Source of the DNA: AC-32 sp963704005
GTDB taxonomy: Bacteria; Actinomycetota; Thermoleophilia; Gaiellales; Gaiellaceae
NCBI GenBank assembly: GCA_963704005.1
Contig: CAVPGJ010000005.1
Span: forward strand, 372,001-436,000
Reading direction: 5' to 3'
Length of the DNA: 64,000 nt
A program made the position numbers and the translations under genes. Positions 19,032-26,780 of the stretch are shown piece after piece. The notes below the pieces were generated by a model that saw only the letters and a program-made list of their open reading frames with translations, was not told the origin of the DNA and ran no database searches. Each line of letters begins with the position of its first letter. The first letter of the stretch is position 1.

Positions 19032-20747
19032 TCACTTCTTCATGAGCTTCCGGAGCTGCGCCCAGGTCCGCGTGTTCGCGACCTGCTCGGGCCCGAGCCA
19101 CGCGCGCCGCGCCTGGGCGACGCCGAACTCGACGTAGTCCAGCGCCTTCAGCTGGTGCGCGTCGCTCGAGACGACGATCTTCACACCGGCCTCGCCTGCC
19201 AGCCGCGCGTTCACGTCCGAGAGGTCGAGCCGGTCGGGCTGCGAGTTGATCTCGAGGAACGTGCCGGTCTCGAGCGCCTTCTCGACGACGCGCTCGATGT
19301 CGATCTCCATCGGCTCGCGCCGGCTCAGCTTGCGGCCGGTCAGGTGACCGATCACGTCGACGTGCGGGTTCTCCATCGTCCCGAGGATCCGTTCCGTCGG
19401 CGAGCGGTCGAAGGCCGTGTGGATCGACGCGACCACCCAGTCGCGCTCGGCCAGCGTCCCGTCGGGGACGTCGAGGGTGCCGTCGGCCTTGATGTTCACC
19501 TCCACCCCCTTGAGCAGCTTCAGCGGCGCGACCCGCTTCTCAAGCCGGTCGATCTCCTTCGCCTGCTCCTCCATCCGGCCCTCGCGCAGGTAGTGCGAGT
19601 GGTCGGTGATCGCGTAGTAGGCGTAGCCGCGGGCCTGCGCCGCCTCGACCATCTCGGCGAGCGTGTTCTTGCCGTCGGCCGACCAGTGCGAGTGCGTGTG
19701 CAGGTCGCCGCGCAGCTGCCCGGGCTCGACCAGCTCCGGCAGCTCGCCCTTCCGCGCCGCCTCCAGCTCGCCTGCGTTCTCGCGCAGCTCGGGCGGGATG
19801 TACGCGTAGCCGAGATGCTCGTAGAGCTCTTCCTCGGTCGTCGCAGTGAAGACCTCGGCCGACTCCACGTCCGTCACGCCGTACTCCGAGATCGAGAGGC
19901 CGCGCCGCACCGCCTCCTCGCGCATCGCGACGTTGTGGTTCTTCGAGCCGGTGAAGTGCTGAAGCAGGTTGCCGTAGCACTCGGGCGGCACCACGCGCAG
20001 GTCGAAGCGGAAGCCCTCGTGCGAGAGAACGGTCGCCTTCGTCGGCCCCTTCGCGACCACCTCCGAGATCCAGGGAAGCGTCGTGAAGAACTCCGTCAGC
20101 GCGGCCGGGTCGCCGGCCGTGGCGATGATGTCGAGGTCGCGCACCGTCTCCCGGCGCCGCCGCGCGCTGCCGGCCTCGGAGACGCGCTCCGCGGCCGGGT
20201 GCTCCCGCAGCGTCTCGACGGCCGCGAGCAGCGGGGGCAGCGCGTGGCCGAGCAGCACCCGCGGCGGGCCGGTCGCCTTCTTCTTGCGCCCGACCGACTT
20301 GAGCACGTTCTCCTCGACCTTCGCGCCCAGGCCGGGCAGCGTGCGCAGCCGGTGCTCGCGGGCGGCCGCCTTCAGCTCGGCCAGCGTCGTGACGCCGAGC
20401 TCCTGCCAGATCTTGCGCACCGTCTTCGGCCCGAGACCCGGAATGCGCAGGAAGTCGACCACCTCGGGCGGAATCGTCTTGCGCCGCTTGGCGAGCGCCT
20501 CGATCTCGCCCGTGTTGACGATCTGGACGATCTTGTCCTGGATCGTGGCGCCGATCCCGGGGAGCTCCTTCGCCTTGCCGTCGAGCGCGAGCTGGGCGAC
20601 CGGGCCGCCGGTGTCACGCACCCGCTGCGCCGCGCGGCGGTAGGCCAGCACCCGGAAGGCCGCCTCGCCTTCGATCTCCAGCAGGTCGGCCAGGAGCTCG
20701 AGCTGCTCGGCCACGTCCGCGTTGCGCGGGAGCGTCGTCGCCACCAT
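19032..20747 (-). CDS. polX: DNA polymerase X family protein with C-terminal PHP domain
   Basis: 571 residues, the standard bacterial PolX size. Helix-hairpin-helix motifs (LPGIGATIQDKI; IPGLGPKTVRKI; LPGLGAKVEENV) are followed by the polymerase palm with GSARRRRETVRDLDII and FDLRVV supplying three Asp. A PHP phosphoesterase domain follows, with DLHTHSHWSADG, ITDHS, EVNI, and a late SSDAH. Bacterial PolX fills gaps in base-excision repair, and the PHP domain adds 3'-5' exonuclease and AP-endonuclease activity. ATG 20747 lies 15 nt from the divergent glycosyltransferase start. Confidence 0.95.
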   Translation of the reverse strand: MVATTLPRNADVAEQLELLADLLEIEGEAAFRVLAYRRAAQRVRDTGGPVAQLALDGKAKELPGIGATIQDKIVQIVNTGEIEALAKRRKTIPPEVVDFLRIPGLGPKTVRKIWQELGVTTLAELKAAAREHRLRTLPGLGAKVEENVLKSVGRKKKATGPPRVLLGHALPPLLAAVETLREHPAAERVSEAGSARRRRETVRDLDIIATAGDPAALTEFFTTLPWISEVVAKGPTKATVLSHEGFRFDLRVVPPECYGNLLQHFTGSKNHNVAMREEAVRRGLSISEYGVTDVESAEVFTATTEEELYEHLGYAYIPPELRENAGELEAARKGELPELVEPGQLRGDLHTHSHWSADGKNTLAEMVEAAQARGYAYYAITDHSHYLREGRMEEQAKEIDRLEKRVAPLKLLKGVEVNIKADGTLDVPDGTLAERDWVVASIHTAFDRSPTERILGTMENPHVDVIGHLTGRKLSRREPMEIDIERVVEKALETGTFLEINSQPDRLDLSDVNARLAGEAGVKIVVSSDAHQLKALDYVEFGVAQARRAWLGPEQVANTRTWAQLRKLMKK

Positions 20748-20762
20748 CGCGATGATACGGAC

Positions 20763-21470
20763 GTGCGGACGGTCGCCTGCCTGCCCACCTATGACGAGCG
20801 CGAGAACCTCGAGCCGATGGTGCGGGCGCTCCGCGAGCTCGGCCTCGAGGTGCTCGTGATCGACGACAGCTCGCCGGACGGGACGGGCGAGCTGGCCGAC
20901 CGGCTGGCGGCCGAGCTGGACGGCGTCGAGGTGCTCCACCGTGAGCAGAAGGACGGCCTCGGCCCGGCCTACCTCGCGGGCTTCCGCCACGTGCTGGCCG
21001 GCGACGCCGAGCTGATCGTCCAGATCGACTGCGACTTCTCGCACGACCCGGCCGACGTGCCGCGGCTGGTCGAGGCCGCGCGCGACGCCGACCTCGTGCT
21101 CGGCTCGCGCTACGTGGCCGGCGGAAGGGTCGAGAACTGGGGCCTCGCGCGGCGAGTCGTCTCGGCGGGCGGCTCGCTCTACGCGCGCGTGCTGCTCGGC
21201 GTCGGCATCCGCGACCTGACCGGCGGCTTCAAGTGCTTCCGGCGCGAGGTGCTCGAGGCGATCGACCTCGATGCGGTCTCCTCGCGCGGCTACGCCTTCC
21301 AGATCGAGACGACCTACCGCACGCTGCGCGCCGGCTTCCGCGTCGTCGAGGTGCCGATCACGTTCGCCGACCGCGAGCACGGCGGCTCGAAGATGAGCCG
21401 CGGGATCGTGCTCGAGGCGATCTGGAAGGTGCCGGCGCTGCGCCTCCGGGCGCTGATGGGCCGCCTGTGA
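20763..21470 (+). CDS. GT2 glycosyltransferase, dolichol-/polyprenyl-phosphate mannosyltransferase type
   Basis: 235 residues, the size of single-domain DPM1-like enzymes. The N-terminal nucleotide-binding motifs are VACLPTYDERENL and VIDDSSPDGTG. The DxD-type metal site is QIDCDFSHDP, followed by VLGSRYVAGG, DLTGGFKCFRR and HGGSKMSRG, all characteristic of polyprenyl-phosphate glycosyltransferases. It likely transfers mannose or glucose to a polyprenyl phosphate at the inner membrane face for lipoglycan or protein glycosylation. The GTG at 20763 starts just before the first motif. The stop is followed directly by a dispersed repeat. Confidence 0.9.
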   Translation: MRTVACLPTYDERENLEPMVRALRELGLEVLVIDDSSPDGTGELADRLAAELDGVEVLHREQKDGLGPAYLAGFRHVLAGDAELIVQIDCDFSHDPADVPRLVEAARDADLVLGSRYVAGGRVENWGLARRVVSAGGSLYARVLLGVGIRDLTGGFKCFRREVLEAIDLDAVSSRGYAFQIETTYRTLRAGFRVVEVPITFADREHGGSKMSRGIVLEAIWKVPALRLRALMGRL

Positions 21471-21550
21471 GGCGGCGCTTGCGACGCCGCCATCAGGAGG
21501 CATGGGCTTTGCCCGTGCCTCCGTCTGAACCGACCGGTCGATCCGTTCCT
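21471..21550. repeat. Composite palindromic repeat, copy 2 (forward)
   Basis: It begins one base after the glycosyltransferase TGA. Hairpin one is GGCGGCGCTTGCGACGCC, hairpin two GGAGGCATGGGC-TTT-GCCCGTGCCTCC, tail GTCTGAACCGACCGGTCGA. Compared with other copies the stem bases differ but the pairing is kept. Confidence 0.85.
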
Positions 21551-21567
21551 TGGCAGAGCCTTCGATC

Positions 21568-21573
21568 TAGGAT
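21568..21573 (+). promoter_or_regulatory. -10 hexamer TAGGAT for thioredoxin
   Basis: TAGGAT, 6 nt, then GTG 21580 with no ribosome-binding site: leaderless configuration. Confidence 0.5.
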
Positions 21574-21579
21574 GCCGGA

Positions 21580-21900
21580 GTGCAACAAGTCGGCGACGAG
21601 AGCTTCGAGCAGGAGGTCCTGCAGGCGGGCAAGCCGGTGGTGGTCGACTTCTGGGCGCCGTGGTGCGGGCCCTGCCGCGCGGTCGAGCCGATCTTCGCGG
21701 AGCTCGAGTCCGAGCACGGCGAGCGCGTCGGCTTCGTGAAGCTCGACATCGACCAGAACCCGGTGACCGCCTCCCGCTACGGCGTGCTCTCGATCCCGAC
21801 CGCGATCCTGTTCGAGGGCGGCGAGCCCCGCGAGACCGTGATCGGCGCCCGGCCCCGCTCGCACTTCGAGCAGGCCTGGGCTGCCTGGCTCACCAAGTAA
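21580..21900 (+). CDS. trxA: Thioredoxin
   Basis: 106 residues, the standard single-domain thioredoxin. The redox motif WCGPC is at residues 28-32, the conserved Asp at 23, and the cis-Pro in LSIPTAI. It would reduce cytosolic protein disulfides using thioredoxin reductase, which is not in the window. GTG 21580 is supported by a leaderless -10. No signal peptide, so it is cytoplasmic. Dispersed repeats flank it on both sides. Confidence 0.95.
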   Translation: MQQVGDESFEQEVLQAGKPVVVDFWAPWCGPCRAVEPIFAELESEHGERVGFVKLDIDQNPVTASRYGVLSIPTAILFEGGEPRETVIGARPRSHFEQAWAAWLTK

Positions 21901-21930
21901 TCACGCGCCAGGTCCATTCGTTCGACAACC

Positions 21931-22006
21931 AGACCGTGCGTTGGACGGCCGCACGGGCAAAGCCCGCACGGCCTCCATGGTCGGCGCCGCCAAGTCGGCG
22001 CCTCAG
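21931..22006. repeat. Composite palindromic repeat, copy 3 (reverse)
   Basis: Minus-strand reading: hairpin one GGCGCCGACTTGGCGGCGCC, linker GACCATGGA, hairpin two GGCCGTGCGGGC-TTT-GCCCGTGCGGCC, tail GTCCAACGCACGGTCT. It ends within 5 nt of the DppB-type permease stop, i.e. immediately 3' of that gene. Confidence 0.85.
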
Positions 22007-22010
22007 CTAG

Positions 22011-23060
22011 TCAGGTAGCCGACTCGGGCAGGCGCTGCGGCTGGGCGCGGGCGCGCAGGCGCCGCCGGGAGGACAGCTCGCGCGCCTCGCCGGCGGGCGC
22101 CGAATGCAGGCGCACGCGAGGGTCGACCCAGCAGTAGGTGAGGTCGGCGACGAGGTTCCCGAGTGCCGCGCCCGTGCAGACCACCAGCGTGACGCCCATG
22201 ATCACCGGCAGATCGGTTGCGAGGAGCGCCTGGTAGAGCGTCCACCCGAGTCCGGGAAGCTCGAAGACCGTCTCGATGAAGACCACGGCCACGAAGGCGA
22301 AGGCGATGTCCATGCCGATCATCGTCACGATCGGCAGCATCGCGTTGCGGAGCACGTGGCCCTGGACGACCCGCCGCTCGCTCGCCCCTTTCGCACGGGC
22401 CGTTCGCACGTAGTCCTCGTCGAGCGACTCGAGCACCGACGCCCTGATCATCCGGGCGTAGAACGCCGCGAACAGCAGCCCGAAGGTGAGCCACGGCAGG
22501 ATCATGTGGTCAACCCAGTAGCGCGGCCCGCCGCAGGCGCTTCCCGTCGCCGGGTGGTAGTGGATGTCGCAGTAGCCGGCCACCGGGAACCAGTGCAGCC
22601 GGGAGCCGAAGACGTAGGAGAAGAAGAGCGAGAGCCAGACCGCGTGCGTCGAGACGCCGATCAGCACGAAGACCATCAGCCCCCGGCTGAGAAATGACCG
22701 CGGGCGTAAGGCTGCGATCAGCCCGATCGGGAAGGCGATCAGCAGGCAGAGGATCGTCCCGCCGATGATCAGCGAGAGGCTCACCGGCAGCGCGTCGCCG
22801 AGCATGTACCTGACCGTGAGCGGCTGGCGCAGGGAATGCCCGAGGTCGCCGTGGACGACGATGCGGTCGAGGAAGTGGGCGTACTGGTAGGGCAGCGAGT
22901 GGCCCTTGAGGTTCCACTGCGTCTGCAGGTCCGGCGCGGCGAGGCCCTGGCGTGAGGCGGCGGTGTTCGGAATCGCGAGGAAGATCACGAACGTGATCAG
23001 CGAGATGACGGCCAGGATCACGACCGTCCAAGCAAGCCGCCTGACTACGTAGAACAGCAC
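22011..23060 (-). CDS. ABC transporter permease, DppB/OppB type (orphan)
   Basis: 349 residues with the layout of the first permease of dipeptide/oligopeptide importers: an N-terminal helix (RRLAWTVVILAVISLITFVIF), a large external loop, then five helices. The EAA-type cytoplasmic loop is EDYVRTARAKGASERRVVQGHVLRNAMLPI. About 35 Arg-rich residues form an unusual C-terminal tail. Partner permease, binding protein and ATPases are absent on both sides, so this is an orphan or cut-down system here. ATG 23060 precedes the first helix closely. Confidence 0.9.
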   Translation of the reverse strand: MLFYVVRRLAWTVVILAVISLITFVIFLAIPNTAASRQGLAAPDLQTQWNLKGHSLPYQYAHFLDRIVVHGDLGHSLRQPLTVRYMLGDALPVSLSLIIGGTILCLLIAFPIGLIAALRPRSFLSRGLMVFVLIGVSTHAVWLSLFFSYVFGSRLHWFPVAGYCDIHYHPATGSACGGPRYWVDHMILPWLTFGLLFAAFYARMIRASVLESLDEDYVRTARAKGASERRVVQGHVLRNAMLPIVTMIGMDIAFAFVAVVFIETVFELPGLGWTLYQALLATDLPVIMGVTLVVCTGAALGNLVADLTYCWVDPRVRLHSAPAGEARELSSRRRLRARAQPQRLPESAT

Positions 23061-23068
23061 CCGTGCCT

Positions 23069-23114
23069 AAGGCGCCGACTCGGCGGCGCCGACCGTAGCA
23101 ACGCACTGCCTCGG
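23069..23114. repeat. Composite palindromic repeat, copy 4 (forward, lacking hairpin two)
   Basis: GGCGCCGACTCGGCGGCGCC (hairpin one), GACCGTAG, then AACGCACTGCC, which corresponds to the tail of other copies. The central hairpin is missing, as if deleted. It lies just upstream of the permease start. Confidence 0.65.
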
Positions 23115-23171
23115 TTCCGCGAGATCAGTCTCCTCCAGTCGCGATGACCGTAGCCTCGCGACTTGCACTCT

Positions 23172-24014
23172 CTAGCGCAAGTCGCCGGCCCCCTGTCCGC
23201 CGCCAAAGTGCTCCCAACCTGTCAGTGCTACGGGCTCCCCGCGCAGGCGGATTTCCACCCCCGCGCCTTCGATGCAGCAGCCGATCTCCGCGAAGCCGAG
23301 CGGATCGGGAGTCGCGGCCAGGAGCTCGTAGTCCTCGCCGAAGCCGAGGTCCTCGACGGTCGCGCCCTCGGCCAGCGGCACGCGCTCGAGCTCGATCTCG
23401 ACCCCGCAGCCCGAGCCGGCAGCGAGGTGGCCGGCGTCGACGGCCAGGCCGTCGGAGATGTCGATCATCGCGTGTGCAACGGCGCCAAGACGGCGGCCCT
23501 CCTCGACCCGGAGCGGCGGGCGCGCGTGGTGCTCCTGCCGGAAGGCGGCTCCCGCGGCACCGAGCGGACCGGTGACGACGAGCGCGTCACCCGGGCGCGC
23601 TCCGCTTCGGCCCGGAACGCGCTCCGAGCGGCCGAGCGCGGTCACGGAGAGCGTGAGAACCTGCGCGCTGGTCGTGTCGCCGCCGACGACCGGCACGCCG
23701 GGCTCGTTCAGCCCCTCGTAGAGCTCGAGCACGTCCTCGAGCTCGGTGTCGGCGGGCGCGCCGAGGGTGACGAGGAGCGCCTCGGGCTCCGCGCCGGAGG
23801 CGGCCAGGTCGCTGAGGTTCACAGCCGCGGCGCGGAAGCCGAGCTCGCGGTAGGTCGTCCAGGCAAGCCGGAAGTGGACGTCCTCGAGGAGCGCGTCCTG
23901 CGTGACGACGAGCCCGCCGCCGAGCTGCGCCGCGTCGTCCTCGATCCCGCGCGCGAGGCCGCGCCGCTCCAGCTCCGCCAGCAGGCCGAGCTCCCCGACG
24001 TCAGAGAGCCGCAT
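23172..24014 (-). CDS. thiL: Thiamine-monophosphate kinase
   Basis: 280 residues, slightly short for ThiL (about 300-330). Motifs of the ThiL/PurM fold are present: GIEDDAAQL and TQDALLEDVHF (metal/ATP), NLSDLAASGAEP, VVGGDTTSA, VVTGPLGAAGA, and IDISDGLAVDAGHLA. It phosphorylates thiamine monophosphate to the diphosphate cofactor. ATG 24014 lies inside the end of thiE (14-nt overlap); an upstream in-frame start adds about 21 Arg/Pro-rich residues that look non-coding. Last gene of the thi cluster. Confidence 0.92.
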   Translation of the reverse strand: MRLSDVGELGLLAELERRGLARGIEDDAAQLGGGLVVTQDALLEDVHFRLAWTTYRELGFRAAAVNLSDLAASGAEPEALLVTLGAPADTELEDVLELYEGLNEPGVPVVGGDTTSAQVLTLSVTALGRSERVPGRSGARPGDALVVTGPLGAAGAAFRQEHHARPPLRVEEGRRLGAVAHAMIDISDGLAVDAGHLAAGSGCGVEIELERVPLAEGATVEDLGFGEDYELLAATPDPLGFAEIGCCIEGAGVEIRLRGEPVALTGWEHFGGGQGAGDLR

Positions 24015-24552
24015 CGACCGCCGCCCGCACGGCTGCGGCATCGCGAGCCGCCCGGACGACCGCGACGCCGGCCGCACCGGCGCGGATGCAGTCGCCCGCG
24101 TTCGTCGAGTCGACCCCTCCGATCGCGACCACCGGCACCGAGACGGCGGAGCAGATCGCGGCCAGCCCGTCCAGGCCGATCGGGGGGTCGGCGTCCGGCT
24201 TCGACGGCGTCGCCCACACCGGTCCGGCGCCGACGTAGGCCGCGCCGAGCGCCTCCCCGGCCCGCGCCTCGTCGACCGTCACCGCCGAGGTTCCGAGCAG
24301 CAGGCCCGCGGCGACCGCCCGTTCGGCGCCTGGGTCGTCGCGGCCGAGGTGGACGCCGTCTGCTCCGAGCCGCAGCGCCGCCTCGACGTCGTCGTTGACC
24401 ACGAAGGCCGCCTCGAGGCCGACGAAGCCCCGGCCGGCATCGACCAGCTCCTCCGTCGAGGCGCCCTTGCGGCGAAGCTGCACGACCGTCGCGCCACCCT
24501 CGGCCGCGGCGCGCGCGCTCGCGAGGTCCTCGACGATCGCGTGCAGCCTCAT
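24001..24552 (-). CDS. thiE: Thiamine-phosphate synthase
   Basis: 183 residues, shorter than typical ThiE (about 210). Motifs of the TIM-barrel enzyme: VVQLRRKG, FVVNDDVEAALRLGADGVHLG, GTSAVT, YVGAGPVWATPSKPDADPPIGL, VVAIGGV and GVAVVRA. It joins HMP-pyrophosphate and HET-phosphate into thiamine phosphate. It follows thiM by 7 nt and overlaps thiL. The short N-terminus lacks the first strand of many homologues, but the active-site loops look complete. Confidence 0.92.
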   Translation of the reverse strand: MRLHAIVEDLASARAAAEGGATVVQLRRKGASTEELVDAGRGFVGLEAAFVVNDDVEAALRLGADGVHLGRDDPGAERAVAAGLLLGTSAVTVDEARAGEALGAAYVGAGPVWATPSKPDADPPIGLDGLAAICSAVSVPVVAIGGVDSTNAGDCIRAGAAGVAVVRAARDAAAVRAAVDAAL

Positions 24553-24559
24553 TCCAGCG

Positions 24560-25333
24560 TCAGCGGGCGTCGAGCTTCTTCGGGTCGAGCGCGTAGAGCG
24601 CGTCGTACAGCGCGACGTGGAAGCTCCCCGGGCCCTTCGCCCTCTTCGCGGCGTCCTCCCCGGCGACGCCGAAGGCGACCAGCGCCTCGGTCGCAGCCGC
24701 TAGCGGGTCGTCGGCCCGAACGGCGAGGAAGCACCCGGTGATCGCCGTCGCCATGCAGCCGGTGCCCGTGACGGTGGCCATGAGCTCGTGGCCGTTGGCG
24801 ACCGCTTGGACGGTTTCTCCGTCGGAGACGTGGTCGACCGGGCCGGTCACCGCCGCCACGCACCCGAGCGCCCGGGCCGCTGCTTGCGCCAGCTCGGGGC
24901 CGCCGCCGTCGCCCACCGCCTCGACGCCGCGGATCTTCGCCTGCCGGCCGGCGAGAGTCGCGATCTCGGCCGAGTTGCCGCGGACCACGGCGATCTCCAG
25001 CTCGTCGAGCAGGAGCCGCGAAGTCTTCGTCCGGTAGGTCGTGGCCCCTGCGCCGACCGGGTCGAGCACGACGGGAACACCTGCCCGGTTGGCGGCGCGG
25101 CCGGCGATCACCATCGCCTCGACCCACTCGTCGGAGAGCGTGCCGATGTTGAGCACGAGCGACGACGCGACGGACGCCATCTCGGCGACCTCCTGGACGG
25201 CGTGTGCCATCACCGGGAGCGCGCCGAGCGCGAGCGTCGCGTTCGCGGTCTCGTTCATGACGACGTAGTTGGTGATCTGGTGGACCAGCGGCTTGCGCTC
25301 GCGGATCAGGGCGAGGTCGGCGCCGGCCGTCAT
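24560..25333 (-). CDS. thiM: Hydroxyethylthiazole kinase
   Basis: 257 residues, the normal ThiM length. It starts with PLVHQITNYVVMNETANATLALGA, the family hallmark, and carries PVVLDPVGAGATTYRT, VVRGNSAEI, and the ribokinase-type nucleotide motif TGTGCMATAITG. It salvages 4-methyl-5-hydroxyethylthiazole by phosphorylation. The TPP riboswitch upstream of thiD presumably controls it through co-transcription, although a dispersed repeat separates thiD and thiM. Confidence 0.95.
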   Translation of the reverse strand: MTAGADLALIRERKPLVHQITNYVVMNETANATLALGALPVMAHAVQEVAEMASVASSLVLNIGTLSDEWVEAMVIAGRAANRAGVPVVLDPVGAGATTYRTKTSRLLLDELEIAVVRGNSAEIATLAGRQAKIRGVEAVGDGGGPELAQAAARALGCVAAVTGPVDHVSDGETVQAVANGHELMATVTGTGCMATAITGCFLAVRADDPLAAATEALVAFGVAGEDAAKRAKGPGSFHVALYDALYALDPKKLDAR

Positions 25334-25357
25334 GCCTGAGCCATCCTCCGGTCAGCG

Positions 25358-25437
25358 TGTCGACCGGTCAGTTCAGACGGCCACGCGAGCAAGGCTCGCA
25401 TGGCCTGACAGAGACGACGCAAGCGTCGTCTCATGCG
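25358..25437. repeat. Composite palindromic repeat, copy 5 (reverse)
   Basis: Minus strand: hairpin one GAGACGACGC-TT-GCGTCGTCTC, hairpin two GGCCATGCGAGC-CTT-GCTCGCGTGGCC, tail GTCTGAACTGACCGGTCGA. It overlaps the thiD stop codon and lies inside the thi operon between thiD and thiM. Confidence 0.85.
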
Positions 25438-26216
25438 GCTCCTCTCAGGCCGATCACATCGACCGGCCCCTCGCCCTCGCCGAGCTCCGCCAGCCCCTGG
25501 GCCACCGCGCGCGAGGCCGCAGCCGCCGCTCCGCGCGCCGCCTCCTCGAGGGTCTGACCCCGCGCGAGCAGCGCGGCCAGCGTCGCCGAGTGCGTGCAGC
25601 CCGCGCCGTGCGTCGCGCCGGTCTCGTGACGGGCGACCGGGATCGCGACGTGCCGCTCGCCGTCGAAGAGGTGGTCGACGGAGTCCTCGCCGTGCCCGCC
25701 GGTCACGATGACCGCAGCGGCCCCCAGCGCGTGCAACGCCTCGGCCAGCTCAGGGCGACTTTGTAACACAGTGTTACTTGGAACCAGCGCCTGCGCCTCG
25801 ATCAGGTTCGGGGTGATCACGGTCGCGAGCGGGACGAGGCGGGCGACGAGCGTCTCGACCGCGTCGTCCTGCAGCAGGCGTGCGCCGGAGCTCGCGACCA
25901 TCACCGGGTCGACCACCAGCGGCACCGAGTGCGCGGCCAGGAAGTCCGCGACGGTCTCGATCGTGCGCGCCGAGAAGAGCATCCCGGTCTTGGCCGCGTC
26001 GACGCCGATGTCGTCGAACACCGCCTCGAGCTGCGCGCGGACGAACTCGGGCGGCACCTCGTGCACCGCGGCCACGCCGGTCGTGTTCTGCGCCGTCAGC
26101 GCGACGATCGCGCTCAGGCCGTGGCAGCCGGCGGCCGCGAACGCCTTCAGGTCGGCCTGGATCCCGGCGCCGCCCCCGGAATCGGAGCCCGCAATCGTCA
26201 ACGCTCGTGGAACCAT
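25431..26216 (-). CDS. thiD: Hydroxymethylpyrimidine/phosphomethylpyrimidine kinase
   Basis: 261 residues, normal for ThiD. It begins ALTIAGSDSGGGAGIQADLKAFAA, the defining motif. QNTTGV follows, then VVDPVMVASSGARLL, and the ribokinase-type anion hole GATHGAGCTHSATLAA. It phosphorylates HMP twice to HMP-pyrophosphate for ThiE. First gene of the thi cluster, directly under the TPP riboswitch. Its stop falls inside a dispersed repeat. Confidence 0.95.
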   Translation of the reverse strand: MVPRALTIAGSDSGGGAGIQADLKAFAAAGCHGLSAIVALTAQNTTGVAAVHEVPPEFVRAQLEAVFDDIGVDAAKTGMLFSARTIETVADFLAAHSVPLVVDPVMVASSGARLLQDDAVETLVARLVPLATVITPNLIEAQALVPSNTVLQSRPELAEALHALGAAAVIVTGGHGEDSVDHLFDGERHVAIPVARHETGATHGAGCTHSATLAALLARGQTLEEAARGAAAAASRAVAQGLAELGEGEGPVDVIGLRGAA

Positions 26217-26217
26217 C

Positions 26218-26300
26218 TTCTCCCTTCGCCGGCATGACCCGGATCAGGTTCGTCGGGTGTGATCTCAGCCCCGTGCGGGCACCCCGGTACTCCGAACGCT
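26218..26300 (-). promoter_or_regulatory. TPP (THI element) riboswitch
   Basis: On the minus strand, immediately before thiD, are the conserved aptamer segments: GGGGTGCCCGCACGGGGCTGA followed by GAT, then ACCCG, GAACCTGATCCGGGTCATGC and CGGCGAAGGGA. These are the diagnostic THI-box sequences. The aptamer ends about 4 nt from the thiD ATG, so TPP binding probably sequesters the ribosome-binding GAAGGGA and blocks translation initiation; no separate terminator hairpin fits in the gap. Confidence 0.95.
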
Positions 26301-26363
26301 AGCGAACGGGCTGCGGCGCGGGCGCGGTGGACAACGCCTCCGGGACGCGCACTATGCCCGTGC

Positions 26364-26369
26364 TACCGT
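26364..26369 (+). promoter_or_regulatory. -10 hexamer TACCGT for the SnoaL-like gene
   Basis: TACCGT, 7 nt, ATG 26377; leaderless arrangement. Confidence 0.45.
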
Positions 26370-26376
26370 CACGAGC

Positions 26377-26769
26377 ATGGCGACCGCGACCCGAGAGCAG
26401 ACCGAGATCGGGCGCTCGTTCGTCGACGCGCTCGGCCGGCGCGACTGGCAGGCCGTCCGGCCTCTGCTCGCCGACGGCGTCAAGCTGCGGGCGCTCGTTC
26501 CGAAGAGGCTGCGCGAGGAGGAGGGCGCGGACGCGGTCATCGGACGCTTCGCATTCTGGTGGGACGGGCTCGACGACTTCCGCGTGCTCGACTCGAGCGT
26601 CGACCAGATCGCCGACTGGGTGATCGTCCGGTACCGGTTCGCCGGCCACGACGCGGAGGACGGAGACGTCGCCGTCGAGCAGCTGTGCTTCCTCAGGGTC
26701 GAGGACGGCTCGATCGCGGCGATCAACTCCGTCTGCTCCGGGTTCCGCCCGGCCAAGCTCCTAGGCTGA
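26377..26769 (+). CDS. SnoaL-like (NTF2-fold) protein
   Basis: 130 residues. An alpha-plus-beta cone fold is suggested by the helix EIGRSFVDALGRRDWQAVRPLLADGVKLRALVP-type opening and the closing strands VAVEQLCFLRVEDGSIAAINSVCSGF. SnoaL-like proteins include isomerases, dehydratases and binding proteins; no catalytic residues can be named. Its stop precedes the methyltransferase GTG by 11 nt, so they are probably co-transcribed. Confidence 0.75.
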   Translation: MATATREQTEIGRSFVDALGRRDWQAVRPLLADGVKLRALVPKRLREEEGADAVIGRFAFWWDGLDDFRVLDSSVDQIADWVIVRYRFAGHDAEDGDVAVEQLCFLRVEDGSIAAINSVCSGFRPAKLLG

Positions 26770-26780
26770 GCCCTCGGGCC

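Noticed and set aside
19032..21503. PolX as an 823-residue protein with an extra N-terminal domain
   Set aside because: The extra part is antisense to the GT2 gene; ATG 20747 gives the standard 571 residues.
22011..26216. The orphan permease as a riboswitch-controlled thiamine-precursor importer
   Set aside because: It is a DppB-type peptide permease, lies after a 157-nt gap including a repeat, and lacks partner subunits; the link to thiamine is only proximity.
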